Origin: Vigna angularis
Taxonomy: Eukaryota > Streptophyta > Magnoliopsida > Fabales > Fabaceae
Length of the DNA stretch: 64,000 nucleotides
Direction of reading: 5' to 3'
Assembly (NCBI RefSeq): GCF_016808095.1
Contig: NC_068977.1
Location: 11,654,479-11,718,478 of the forward strand
Part shown: positions 11,777 through 23,649 of the stretch, piece after piece
Position numbering within the stretch: the first letter of the stretch is position 1
How the letters are laid out: the number at the start of each line of letters is the position of its first letter
Translations under genes and position numbers: made by a program
Notes under the pieces: generated by a model
Database searches by the model: none
Told to the model about the DNA's origin: nothing
What the model saw: the letters and a program-made list of their open reading frames with translations, nothing else

Positions 11777-11805
<29 letters not shown>
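11777..11805 (+). repeat. Homopolymer C29
   Basis: Uninterrupted run of 29 C in tandem copy B; the homologous position in copy A (10474-10485) is C6-G-C5. It sits in the pyrimidine-rich end of a copia LTR. It could be slippage expansion or an assembly artefact. Confidence 0.9.
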
Positions 11806-11808
<3 letters not shown>

Positions 11809-12002
11809 TCACCCCCTCTTGGTGTGAGAAATTGAGCCATTCTATTTTAACACATGAGAAGAAAGTTTGTGCTTCCTTCAATTAAAAGAAACTTATAACT
11901 AATAAGAGATAGTCTTAAAGAAGGAAAATATTTCTTAAGCGTTTAAATGATCATGGTTTTCTTCGAAGAGAATTTGAGTTTTGGGCCAGACTTAAGGAGC
12001 TT

Positions 12003-12503
12003 ATGGATAAAAAAAGTGAAAGAGAGATTGAGAGAAAAGAAGTGAAAGAAAGAAGAGAAATTGAAAGAAAAGAAGAGGAAGAAAGAAGAGATATTGGAAG
12101 AAAAGAAGAGGAAGCAAGAAAAGAGATTAAAAGAAAAGAAGATGAAGAAAGAAGAGAACAAGAGAGAAAAGAAGAGGAAGAGAAGAGAGAGAAAAGAAAA
12201 AGAGGAAAGAGAAGAGGAAGACAGAAGAAAAGAAGAAGAAAGAAAAGAAGAGAGAAGAGAGAAAGAGAAGAGGAAGAGGGAGAGAGAAAAAAGGAGAAAT
12301 TGCTACTAATGGCAAATTCAACTTCTCCAAAAACCATGGAACCCAAAAGGGAAGGTTCCCAATTCCTTAATTCTTTCCCTTTCAGTTTTAAGTCTTTAAA
12401 TGTTAACTTCTTCCTTAAACGAATTGTCATACCATTTCCTATTATACTACCCTTTTCAAAATGTGGCAATTTAAATTTTGAGTTATTGTTACCCTTAAGG
12501 TAA
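12003..12503 (+). CDS. Charged Glu/Lys/Arg-repeat ORF in the gypsy element (166 aa)
   Basis: About 100 residues consist of imperfect RKEEEERR/ERKE units encoded by a GA-rich tract (12009-12298), then about 60 ordinary residues to a stop at 12501-12503. The frame is open upstream of the ATG for at least 18 codons (FWARLKELM precedes), so the true start may be earlier. The repeat predicts a long charged helix or coiled coil. It lies about 260 bp before the polypurine tract and right LTR. I do not recognise it as gag or pol; it may be a degenerate gag-region repeat or a low-complexity expansion. Confidence 0.35.
   Translation: MDKKSEREIERKEVKERREIERKEEEERRDIGRKEEEARKEIKRKEDEERREQERKEEEEKREKRKRGKRRGRQKKRRRKKRREKREREEEEGERKKEKLLLMANSTSPKTMEPKREGSQFLNSFPFSFKSLNVNFFLKRIVIPFPIILPFSKCGNLNFELLLPLR
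12009..12298 (+). repeat. GA-rich low-complexity tract
   Basis: Imperfect GAAAGAAGAG-type repeats, almost purely purine on the plus strand for about 290 bp. Confidence 0.9.
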
Positions 12504-12749
12504 CAAGAAAATCAAGACAAAAGAAAAGTAACTTGTGAATTAAGACTTTTAAACTTTCTTAAAAGTACAAAACAAAATATAGAAAGTCCTTATTCTAAAG
12601 TTACTTCCATAAAAAAAATTCTTTCTTGGATTGATACTAATTGGAGATATATTTGATGCTTATTGTAGATATATATTTGATCTAAGAGGAAAGCAATAAC
12701 AATGTTTTGCTTCTTTATATCTTCCCGATTTGAGGACAAATCGTTTTTC

Positions 12750-12762
12750 AAGAGGGAGGGTA
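12750..12762 (+). other. Polypurine tract of the gypsy element
   Basis: AAGAGGGAGGGTA immediately before the right LTR; the site for plus-strand priming. Confidence 0.75.
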
Positions 12763-13564
12763 TGATGGAAACCCATCTAGGGAATTTCATTCAAAGGAGT
12801 ACCAACTTAAGTTAAGGCTAAGAAAGGGGAGTTGAACAAGGACTTTTAAAACCTCTTTCTTTATTTTCTTTCTCTAAGTCTTAGAAATATTCTCTTTAAT
12901 ATGTTTATATGTTGTTTTGTAGGGTCTAATAAGGGTAAGAAGTCATGGAACAACTAGCAAAGGAGTTTAATTAGCCAAGGAAAGTAAAGGAGCAAGACCT
13001 AGGAAGAAATGGGTGGAATTCCAGATTGGGAGTTTACCTTCCAGATTAGAGTTGTGAAGCAAAATCGCTTCCGGATTAGGATTTAGCTCAGCCAAAAACC
13101 TCATGCGCCTAGCCTCTGCATGACAACTTTACATTTTGCAATGTTTTATATGCGTTCTTGGTGTAGGATGTGTGATCCAGCCACCTAACCTCTCCAACTC
13201 GACTTATATTTGAATTTTAGAGGGAAATTTGTTTAGAAAGAAGGCTCCTCTTCACTTATAAATAAGAGGGCCATTACCTTGTAAAATTCACCTATGAAGT
13301 ATAATTAAATGCTATTGAATTTATTTCAAGCTTCTTATACTCTTAGGTTAGACATTGTGTCATTATTCTCTCACTCTCCTCTAGCTTCCTTCCCTGGTAG
13401 GAAGGCCTACTGAGCTTAGAGGCTCCATACACTCTCCATTTCTTCACTCAAACATTCATCAAACACCTTACATGCACCAACTTTCACTGCTTCATATGTC
13501 ATTTCGCTGCTGCTTGGCTTTGAGAGAAGTTGTCCTAGCATGATGCCTGAATGTGCTTCCATCA
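12763..13564 (+). repeat. Right LTR of gypsy-like element
   Basis: 802 bp, TG...CA ends, direct repeat of 5391-6150. It is followed by GTTGT, the target duplication. Confidence 0.85.
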
Positions 13565-13785
13565 GTTGTTCTTTGTCTTCATCTAGAGGAATGTAGATAC
13601 CGTGCATCACAACATCGCACATGTCAATATGACATGATTCAAAGAATTCAATCATTCTTCGCTTCTAGTAGTCCAAGTTTTAACCCTTGAATAGGAGAGG
13701 ACGGTTGATGGTGTATCCTTCGTTTTCTAATCTTTAGGATTGTTTTCTCGAGTCCTGCTAAGAACTAACCTTGCGAGGTTAGCTG
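13565..13785 (-). pseudogene. gag: Second copia gag pseudogene, proximal half, with primer site
   Basis: Minus-strand translation shows NEGYTINRP, then after a stop MIEFFESCHIDMCDV and YIPLDEDKEQ, the start of a legume copia gag. TTGGTATCACAGC at 13782-13794 is its tRNA-Met-type primer site, directly after the LTR end. The reading frame is cut at 13564 by the gypsy element and resumes at 5390. Confidence 0.75.
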
Positions 13786-13796
13786 TGATACCAATT

Positions 13797-14480
13797 GAAG
13801 TACTTGAAAAACACTAGAAGGGGGTTGAATTTAATGTTATTTAATGTTTGCTCTAAACAATAAAGTGCTTTTTGATTTTCTATCGTTAGATAGCATTTAG
13901 GAATTAAGCTTTTTTGTCAAGATACTAAGTGTTGTATAAAGACTTCCTCGCTTGGACAAAGTATTGTTTAAGCTCATGGTATCGTTTATCCAAGTAAACA
14001 CTTCTTTTGTTTTTGTCTCTTCTTAGACAGATACCGTTTAGCTTGTTTCAAGCTTTCTTTTGTGCTTAAGTCTTTAAATCATTTAGTTTGTTTTGTTAGA
14101 GACCTCATCTTTACTTGTTTTCATTTAGAGAGTTAAGTTGAATATCATTTCCAAGTATAATAAGCATCAAGCATTTAACTCCAACTCTCTTAGATGCTTT
14201 AGGTATAATAACGTTTAGCTTTGCGTCTGGATGTTTTAACCTAGAAGTTTTTCTATTGCCTAAGAACCTAAGAGTTTTCCTAATCTTTTCTATGTTGAGA
14301 ATTCAGGCTCCAGGTTTTTTTGTAGGTTTTTTATGTTGGGAATTCAAGTTCTAAGTCTTATGTTTTCATCATAAGTTGTTTTCCAATTATTTTCCCATTT
14401 TAATGTTATTTGATTAAATATCAAAACATGATAGCGTTTAGGTGCATAAACGATTTTGTCTTAACATACGTTTACTCAGT
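13797..14480 (-). mobile_element. LTR (part) of the second copia element
   Basis: The minus-strand LTR ends at 13797 (...TACTTCA) just before the primer site. Its sequence is similar, in inverted orientation, to the plus-strand LTR remnant at 57656-59060 (shared blocks around GTTTAC, ATACCATGAGCTTA and GAAAATCAAAAAGCACTTT). The distal limit is not resolved; 14480 is where I stop seeing similarity. Confidence 0.6.
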
Positions 14481-16769
14481 GTAAAATATACACATCATCT
14501 GAGTTGTGCAACCTACACCTTTCGTCTAACACTTACCGATATACCTTCCTCAAACTCATCTACTTGTGTGAAAGCCCTACTTCATCTATTCACTATTACC
14601 ATTCATTTACCCACCCTAAAACACCATCTTGTCTACTGACATGCTTCACTCATTTAATCCAATGGACCTTAAAAAAAATTAATGTTATTATTCATATAAG
14701 ATGTTTAGTTATGGAAATAAAGGATCTCTAGACAAAAATGTTCTTATCAAGTCTTAGTAAAGGACTGGACAATTATAAGGTCTTTTTTAACGTTGTAGTG
14801 TGTTTTTTAATCTTAAATAAAAATAGTTGAAGCCAATTTTATAATATGATATTATATCAAGATAAAATCAAACTTAATGTATAATTTATCTTTGAACCAA
14901 ATCTTTCAACAATATAAAAACCACTTATGAAAAAAAAATCAGTTTACATGTTTTTATTTTATCTTGTTTAAAATGATAAACCACATATTTTGTTTCCTTA
15001 GCTAGAAACATTCATTAATGTTGAAATAAAAAGCTCTTTAATCAAGATTGATATGTTCAACCTAGCTTGATGAGAATAAGTGCATTAAATACTTGCATAG
15101 AACATATTTAATACATGCATGGGTCACAATTAAGTAATCTTAATTTCAAAGGTACTCAAACACAACGAAAAACACTCTAATGAGTAAAAAGCCATCTTAA
15201 TAAACCATAAAAGGATTTGCAACAACTTGATTTCTTTCAAGACTATATAAATCCATCTAGGAAGAAACGTTGAGAGCTCGAATATCAAAAGCGCCAAAGT
15301 TACAAATACATTTTTGCATAAAAAAAAGATTCATAGAGATAAATGTTCACGTTCATTTAGCAAACTAGAAGAATGTAAAAAAAAAAAACCCTTGTATATG
15401 TTGAAAGATGATATTTTCTCTGGTAAGTTTTTTAGTGGAATGTTAATACCTATTAGGATAATCTATCCATCTTAATCATGAGTAACTATTTTGCAAAGCA
15501 TACTTTGTTATTAGCATATGTGGTTGTTGTTGAAAGCATACTTGAACAGGTTCAATAACAAGTGGTTGCAAATAGAAGGCATACTTTTAAGGGGTTAGCC
15601 AAGAGTAGGTACGGTCCTAAACAATACTCCAGAGGTATAGTTGACTCTAAAATGGGGTTGAAAAGAGCCTCAAACTCTTATACACATATGAGAGTCTTGT
15701 GTGTATATTTTTATTTGTCATGTAGCAAAAATTATGGCCATTTGAAGATTTTCACCACCAAATCTTCGTAAATATGAATTTGTGATCAATATCTCATAGT
15801 TAAGCACTCTACATTCAAATACAACTTAATAACGTTAATTTCCTATTTAACATCTGTGTGAGAGTTTGACATTAATTTAAACAAAATATTTATAAAAATA
15901 TTATTGTATATTTTTAGTGTCAAATTTTGAATCATATGATATAGAACTTGCCACAGTTTTATTTACACTAGTGATTATATTTAATAATATTTTTAGAGAT
16001 TGTATTTGTTATGTTATGAAAAGCTGATTCCAAAATGAAGGAGATGTAGTATTTTTGGAGTGTAAGAAGAAACTCATGTCAAATCCAATTCGTGCAACCT
16101 TAAAATTTGAGAAAGAAAAAAGCATTTTGTTGATGAAATAAAGAATTCTCAAGCCAATAATTTTCTTGGGTACTTGAAATTGTGTCACTCTAAAGAATTT
16201 AAAAACTTGATGATGAATGATGAAGTAGGTTATAGTCTAGGCCCAGAACAGTCACATCGTGAAAAACACTGATATTGATACATGATTGGTGAAGAATACA
16301 TTTATATGGGTGTTCATTTTCTCCACTTCTCCCCTTTGTTTTTTCATGAGCACCACAAATTTTAAGTGTGCAGTTGAACCAAACACTTATATAGTTCTGT
16401 CCTTATCTTTCTTTCTCTTAACAAAAAATGACCCCATTTGTTTTGCTTTGGTCCCAGCAAAGGCAAGTGGTTGTGCATGCCTTGTTGCCCTTTATCATTG
16501 TTTTGTTGGTTTCTGTATTGATAAAAGTTCAAACGACTAAAAGAAAAATTAAGCAGATAAAACGTATTATTTGGATGAATATAAATAAAAGGTAGATTAT
16601 GTAAAATAAAATTCAATTTTCCTAATGGAGTGAAAGTTTAGTAAATAAGTTCTATAAAAGGAATTTAACAATTTAAATAACCAATTTTAATTAAGTTTAA
16701 ACTTTTATTACATTATTTCATTAAAAAGGTAAAACAAAAAAAAATGTATCAAACATTTTCTCGATTGAA
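14481..16769. other. Intergenic, nothing recognised
   Basis: AT-rich DNA with scattered short ORFs that do not resemble known proteins. It may hold the rest of the copia LTR to about 15.4 kb. A CACTAGTG motif at 15966 could be a decayed CACTA end, but no partner terminus or duplication was found. Confidence 0.5.
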
Positions 16770-17205
16770 GAAAATATGTTTTAGATCAAGTATATTTGAA
16801 TAATTTTCATTCTCAACACTAAAAAAACAAGAAACCCCAAACTCTTACTCACCTCCCTCATTCCTCTCAACTCATACTCTTTCATCTTTCTCACTCCAAC
16901 CTTTTCTCTGTCATCTCTATTGTATCTCCAACAAAAAATTCAGAAACACTCGCCTAACCCTAATCTACCTTCCTCATTATCTAATTTGTTTCTCTCTCAT
17001 CTCCATATTCTCTCTCACCCACACACAACAACTTGCGACACCGCAATTTATTGATCTTACTATATTCGTTTATTTGTTTTATATTTTAATAAAAAAATAA
17101 TTGATGAGGTTGATGTTGACTTTTTATTGGAGGATTGTGTTATATCTTTTCTCTTCTTATTGTTATTACATATCGTTTTTAAATTCTAGAATTAATAGTT
17201 TATTT
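16770..17205 (+). repeat. Left long inverted repeat
   Basis: It shares with the reverse complement of 27744-28185 the blocks TTGAATAATTTTCATTCTCA, AACAAGAAACCC, TTACTCACCTCCCTCATTCC, CACTCGCCTAACCCTAATCT, and inward to GAATTA(A/G)TAGTTTAT. Similarity is broken by small indels. Confidence 0.8.
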
Positions 17206-17729
17206 TCTAGAAGATTTGATATTTTAACTATTAAGTTGTTCGGAATTATTGCATATCACATAAATAAAGAAAATACATATTTATTCATTATTGCTAAGCA
17301 TATTATTACTTTTCAAAATTCATAACCTTTTTTTATTATAAACCCTAAATTTAATTGTATGCACAGTTACTCAAGATATAAGAAAATCGAAAACAATGGC
17401 GTTTATGTGAGACTAAGAAGAAGGGTTACGTTTTCTGATCATTCAGAGGAGTACCAGTGCGAAGGAGGTCATGGAGCGTGAGATTGGTACCGGCGTACAT
17501 GAAGTTGCAATTGCATTAAACAACTGCCAACACAGGTATGAGAAAGCGCGCCATGGATGCAAGTGGTAACGTACTGTATTCAAGTTTTAAACTCTGATAA
17601 ATTTGAAAATTGTTTATTAAGTTTTCATGATTTATTAAGTCATTAAAAATTAAAAAAAAATAGTTTCACTTTACTTTAATTTTTGCCTTATCTAATTTTA
17701 TAATTTTACAATTTCTTACAAAAAAAGCT
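17206..17729. other. Spacer with an unassigned GC-richer patch
   Basis: 17390-17570 is GC-richer and reads on the plus strand as a short open stretch (EVMEREIGTGVHEVAIALNN). It could be an exon fragment of unknown origin. The rest is AT-rich with nothing recognised. Confidence 0.3.
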
Positions 17730-18640
17730 GCTGCAAATCGCCATGGGATCTTTCATCGCCTTCACCACAAATAACATCGTCAAACCGCAACACTCATCTT
17801 CTCCACCATCAATAACTAAAATCATTCATCTCCATTGCAGGGATTTTTCCACATATTTCAAGCCAGAACCCAACTTCAAGCCCTAATTGCAGGGAACATC
17901 GGACCACTGCGAGATAGCCATGAATCGTGCCACCTCAAAGATCGTCCAAAATCACCATGTCGCACCACTGTTTCACCATCATCAACCGCATTAGAAACTT
18001 GCAGAAGAACCCAAAAATCACAAACTTCATTCATGCACGACACTTCAACCTCCATCGCAGAAGACCATCTTCGTCTTCTTCAACGCGTCGCCGCGACACA
18101 TCTCTATCACCTTCGCCAAGTCCAAACCTGCAAACAACAAAATCAGAAAGAGCTCATCCTAAACCCCAATCGCGATAAACCCTAGTTCGCGAAACGCCAC
18201 CATCGACCTTGTTGTCAGAGGCAAGCCTCCCTGGCCACCATGCCGCAACAATAACCATGCCGCCACCCAAACACCATTGAAGCCTCCATGGAAACCCTGC
18301 AAATAAAAAAAACCACAAAGCCACCAGAGAGCCATTTTCACACCTTCAAATCGCAAAATGAGAGACCCTTCACATCCACCGTTGGCCACCGTGAATGAAA
18401 GGGTGAAACCCTGATTCTAAAAGAACTTTTCTTCAATCTGCAGAATAAGTAGTGGCGTAATGGAGATGTCCGCGAGGGTTTCTCTGCTTCGTGATTTTTG
18501 TGTGTGTGATTTGATTCACAGTGGTCGCAAATGGTGAGGATTTCGCAGAAGAAGACGATGGTCGTAGTGGCTGTGGCAGTGCGGAGGAGATGACGACAAC
18601 GATACAATGGTTGCCAATTTGTTTGGTAAAAAAATAAATA
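17730..18640. other. GC-rich, CA/CG-rich region of unknown origin
   Basis: A 0.9-kb island compositionally unlike its AT-rich surroundings, with overlapping ORFs on both strands (17835-18185 plus, 18159-18655 minus) and no recognisable domain. TTTAACGGCAGG and a long AAAAACCCAATTGAAATACC stretch just downstream (18730-18800) resemble one terminal region of a legume repeat, but the opposite terminus was not found. I would not call a gene here. Confidence 0.35.
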
Positions 18641-19379
18641 AAAAAGACATGTCAAAATATATTGAATTTCATGTCATTTAGAAATGAAGCTCGGCATGTC
18701 ATGTCAACTATACGTTAACGCTGTTAGACCCAATTTAACGGCAGGATCTAATTGTTGTAATTTTCACAAAATAAAAACCCAATTGAAATACCAAAAAGAA
18801 AGAAGATCAATTTAAGATTCTAAACAGAAATAGGAACAAAAGACAAAGGACACGCTATAGATCAATCTTAAGATCAATTTAAGATTCTCGAAGCATTAAA
18901 CCTAAAGAAAATTAGGAATGTAATGATATGAGAAAGGACACGCTATAGAGCATATATAAAAAAAACTAGTTTTTCTTTTTTATTCAAACCCTAATCCTTG
19001 CATAAAGAAAACAAATTTTATTAACACGGTCTACATTCTTAACTTAATAAATTTTTACAAAATTATTTTTAAACTCCAAATTATTTCAATAAATAAAAGT
19101 GAGAGTTAAAGTTTTACTACGAAGATAATAATCAGAAAAGAAACAAAATTTATTTGATTTAATAACCGAAAATTTTAATTTTTAATTAGATAAAGAACTT
19201 AATTACAAAATAAAATATCAATCATTTGAAATCAAACCAAAATTCTAAACAACTAAAATAAAAGAAATAAAATGAACAAAGACCTGTGCGTGCACACACT
19301 GTCAACACTGTGCATGTGTTACATGAATTGAAGAACTCAAAATCTGGTTCACTGGGAACAATTTATTTAAAATATAAAA

Positions 19380-19417
<38 letters not shown>

Positions 19418-20289
19418 TTTTCGTATTTGTATATCATTTTATTAGAATCTTGTTTGATGGTATGAATATAGAATACAAAATTTTAGTATATTTTATTGTA
19501 AATCTAGAAAATTGTTGGGTGATTGATTTATGGGTTGTTTTTTAATTTATTTTTATGATCCTTAACACCTTTCTCTTTTTTTAGTTGTACTTTCTTCTTG
19601 TTTAGTTCAGTTTTTTTTATTTGTTTATAGTTTTTTTTCTCGTAAAAAGAGAATTCTTTCATTTTCATTTACATTTATATTAATTTTTTCATTATTGAAA
19701 TAAAAAAAAGAGTAAAAAAATGATGACACCAAAATTTTTAAATAGAAAATCTTACCAAGATCACGTGACCTTATCCAGTAAAAAGATTTCCACTATAAAA
19801 GTAGGATTACAAACTGTTTCTCTCAATCTCTAGTAATCTTTCTATGAATTTATACAAAAAAATTTCTTGGAACTCTCTATCTCTGAAAGAGCAATACAAA
19901 TAACTATATAAATGAATGCATCAAGGATAGAAATATAGTGAAAATTTGTGTATAATTTTGACTTTTATGCATTATATCCATCATGACAAGTTGTGCATAC
20001 ATATATTATCATTTTCTTTTGAAGTGAAAAATTGATCCGATTTTAAAAATTTAATTTTCGATTTCTTCTACTGGTTTGACAGAAACATGAGTTCAGTCCC
20101 ACAGATAATAGAAACCAAAAATGAAATTTCCAAAATCGAATCAATCTTCCCATTCAAAAAAAGATGACAACAATATAAACACAATTTGTAACGATGAGTA
20201 AGATTCATTCTACAAAAATTATCACAATCATTTTCATACGATTCATTTGTACATAGACAAGTTGTCACCTCTTGCAAAATAATTTAAAA
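18641..20289. other. Intergenic AT-rich spacer
   Basis: No coding signal. It contains the direct short repeat GGACACGCTATAGA(G/T) at about 18848 and 18937, and a short (TA)n at 19386-19412. Confidence 0.5.
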
Positions 20290-20379
20290 ACGACAACTAA
20301 TTAATTTGAAATTTAAATACAGTTTTGATATAATTTGGAGGAATAATAAACCCTAAAATGCATGCAGAACGTAGTAAGA

Positions 20380-20765
20380 AAAAGAGTGGAGGAAGGGTTA
20401 ATCTGGAGAGAGTGGTTTTGGGGAAACGGCGTCGGTAACAATGAAAGCGGACGCCGGGAACGCTCCCTGATCTCTGCATCCATTGATTTAAATTAATAAA
20501 AAAAAATTAAGATCTTTTTTTACCTTAAGCGAATTACATGATACATTCCAAACAAGCAAAAGGAATAGAACACAGATTACAAAAGAAGATGACGGAAGAG
20601 TGACCTGAACAGAGTTATCACCAACGACAAGGCTATGAAGAGAGCGATGGTGTGAAAGAGTTGTTGATCCAGACGGTGGTAGTCGAAGAAACTTAACCGC
20701 TAATGATTCTGAAATTTTCAGAGTTAACTCAAAGAAGGAAGGATCTTCTGTGAGGAATTGTCATC
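20380..20765 (-). pseudogene. Possible broken two-exon gene fragment, unidentified
   Basis: On the minus strand, an open stretch reading SFFELTLKISESLAVKFLRL then SLHSLVVGDNSVQ ends at a possible splice donor CAG/GTCACT (about 20605). A second open stretch follows a possible acceptor TGCAG before RSGSVPGVRFHCYRRRFPKT (about 20475-20390). GC content is above the surroundings. I do not recognise the protein; no start codon is in frame upstream. It may be a host gene fragment inside the putative MULE. Confidence 0.25.
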
Positions 20766-20837
20766 ACCGTTCAAATATATAAAACCCAATAAATTAACAA
20801 CATTATATTTAAATTATATTATATTATTTTATATGCA

Positions 20838-20898
<61 letters not shown>
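20838..20898. repeat. (TA)n microsatellite, about 60 bp
   Basis: Uninterrupted alternating TA. Confidence 0.95.
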
Positions 20899-20899
<1 letters not shown>

Positions 20900-23640
20900 T
20901 AGACAAGATTTTATCACCAAAGAATATCTAATGCTAATATTATATTTTTTTTATTATTTTATTGACTTTTTAATCTCCTAATTATATAGTATTTAAGAAT
21001 ATTATTATCAGCATGATTTTTATGATTTGCATAAATACATATTTTCATTAGATTATCGAATCATGATATATAATAACTATTATTTATTATAAATTATATC
21101 ATATTATTTTATATGCAGTTCATATTATAGAAAAGATTTTATCATTACAAAGGATATCTCGTGTTAATATTGTATTATTTTTTTATTTTAAAGTAGCCTA
21201 TTATTTTTTATCTACTAATTACATAGTACTTAATAATATTACTATCGGTATGATTTTAATGATTTGTAGATCCAAACTAATAATATAAATACATATTTTC
21301 GTTACTTATAACAAATTTAGTTACAACAAGTCATTAGGCGATGTAACAATATTTAAAGATATTCTCTTTTTTTATATACACATTTTTATATTAATTTTTA
21401 TTGCATTTTAAAATTAAAAAATCTTATAATAATAGATAAATTGATGAAAAGAAAAGATAAATTATTAAAAAAGGTTGAAATGAGTAAAATTACATATTTA
21501 TTAAAAACCGAAACAACAAAGCTATACATATATATTAATTCGACTTAATCTGTGCTTCCTATTTTTTTTTAAATTTAAAAAAAAGGAAAATGTAAAAAAT
21601 ACTTTATATTAGAAAATATAATTTAAATTTTTAATCTATCAAAAAATAAAATAAATGTGGTATTTCTTATATAATAAATATTTTTTGGGTTGTATTAATG
21701 AATGTAAGATATAAAGTGATAATTAATTTCTTTTACTGTTGAAAAATATTTAAAAGGAATTTTTAAAATATTGAGATATTTCTTTTTTAATACAATAGAA
21801 AATAAAATTATAATCTTAAAACAAAAAAATTAATATATGTTTAATCTTTAGTAATTATTTTATTAAAAGAAAAATTATCATTATAATATTCAATTATTCT
21901 TGAAAAAGAGTCTTTCATCTTTTAATTTTTGTTTTGTAAATTTAAAATAATTAATGATTTCTTTCAGTTTAATTTGTATATTAACGTTATTTTTTTCTTT
22001 AATAGATGTATGTGACCATAATAACTTTTATTATTATACTAAAAATAAAATATATTAATGTTTATTATATTAAACTTAGTATTTACCTTTAATTATAATA
22101 TATGAGCTAAGAGTTTTTTATTAGAATAATAATAATAATAATAAATTATTCTCAATATTTTATAAAATTTATTTACACTGAAATTATCTTTTATTATGTT
22201 TTTTCTCCTTAAAAATTAAAATTAATCTAAATATTTTAATTAATTACATTAAATCACTTTACTTTATTATAATATTTTATTTAAAAACCAACTCTTTCCT
22301 TTTTCTAAGAAAATTGTAAAAATAAGATTAAAAAAATTATTGCTTTTTTATAATTGTTTTCCTCTATATGTCAAAAAGTGGTTGTTGGAGGAAGAGGTTA
22401 TGGTCAAAAATTTTCATTGTGGTAGCTTTGTTATTTTGATTTTTAATAAATTTGTAATTTTACTTTTGTCAACTTTTTATAAAAACTTTCTTCTTCTCTT
22501 CAACAAAATCTCTTCAAAAAAAAAACGAAACTGATGTGACTAGTACTGTTTTTTAGGAGAAGTGAATTCACATCTAAGTTGTAAATTGATACATAAGAAA
22601 AAATCGAAAAATATTACCAACGTATACGATATGTCATCAACTATTTAGAAGACGTCGTAAAAAAAACGTAAAAATGAATAATTATAAAGTGTAATATAAA
22701 ATACTTTTTATTGTAAATATTTCTATTTTAACTATACATACCTGTTGTGTATGTACATGTATATCCACGAAAAAAAATATTTTTTACATTAATCATTTTG
22801 TATAATTAAAATTATATAAAACATGTGAGAATATGAACTTATTTAAATTTATATCAAATATTGATAATTACAGGTAATGAGATAATATATTAGTAGTTTC
22901 ACTATTGTTTTCGAGGAGGAAATATTTATATAGTAAAATTATATAGGAACTATTTTTGTTGTTGAGTATTTTTAGAAAATTGAGTTTGAACTTGTTTGAT
23001 TTGAAAATCGATTATGAATTATTATGTATGTTTCTTTTTTTCAAATTGTTCTTTTGATTTCTTAAAAGATAAATATATGTAAAGATATGTAAGAAATGGA
23101 GTTTAAGTATTATATATTTTAAGAAGGACAATAGACTTTTCGATTTATAAAATTCATTATAAACGAAATGATTATTTTTTATTTTTTTTATAATAAATAT
23201 AAACTTCTTTTATTTAGAGTGGTTTAATTTTGAAAAATTTACTATGTAATTTTTACACGAATTTGATTTGATCACATTTTTTTTAATTTTTTTATAGTAA
23301 TATTTTTCATAATAATAAATGATTGCCGTATAAAATATTCATAATTACGTTAAAACATTTACATAAAAAAATATTGATATGCATTTGTTTAAAATTTAAA
23401 ACAATAAATATATTGAAATTATAAAGTATGATTTAAATTGTTGAAATAAGATCTATATTATCCTAATTATTAGAAACAATATGTACATAAATTGTTGGCA
23501 CTCTGAAGTTAAGTATAGACTATCTAGCACATCAAAACCAGCTGGAACACCGCCTTCATTATATGAGTTTTCATTTTATAATTTTTATCTTATTTAATTT
23601 TTACAAGTATAATGACATCCAAAAGAATTTGCTAATTAGC
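20899..23640. other. Very AT-rich spacer
   Basis: About 2.7 kb with long A/T runs and no plausible gene. Near 20900-21180 two related ~220-bp segments (each with TATGCAGT...AAGATTTTATCA...AATATC, then ATTTATTATTTTTATTGA/CTACTAATTA-like sequence) suggest an old tandem duplication. Confidence 0.5.
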
Positions 23641-23649
23641 CTGAAGGGT

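Larger units (their letters stand above)
10619..11930 (+). repeat. Tandem segmental duplication, copy B
   Basis: Second copy. It holds only the right part of the CACTA element (right end at 11427), so this partial transposon has no left terminus. Only scattered substitutions separate it from copy A. The main length difference is the C-run at 11777-11805, which is 17 bp longer than the C6-G-C5 tract of copy A and shifts the offset from 1303 to 1320. Confidence 0.85.
5391..13564 (+). mobile_element. Ty3/gypsy-like LTR retrotransposon, internally degenerate
   Basis: Two direct LTRs (5391-6150 and 12763-13564) begin TGATGGAAACCCATCTAGGG and end GTGCTTCCATCA. The element is flanked by the 5-bp duplication GTTGT (5386-5390, 13565-13569). 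A TTTGGTATCAAGC primer-site-like motif follows the left LTR, and a polypurine tract AAGAGGGAGGG precedes the right LTR. Just upstream of that tract, GATTTGAGGACAAAT resembles the DLRTN tail of gypsy pol. No gag, protease, RT or integrase is readable, so it is non-autonomous or deleted. It holds a plus-strand copia 3' end, a CACTA element and a 1.3-kb tandem duplication. LTR divergence (indels, many substitutions) indicates an old insertion. Confidence 0.85.

Noticed and set aside
11943..12469. 172-codon minus-strand ORF opposite the GA tract
   Set aside because: It is the Ser/Phe/Leu complement of a purine tract; a shadow ORF.
15960..15975. CACTAGTG at 15966 as a CACTA end
   Set aside because: No subterminal repeats, partner end or 3-bp duplication found.
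17835..18655. Protein-coding gene in the GC-rich island
   Set aside because: ORFs on both strands overlap, none has recognisable domains, and splice structure cannot be built.
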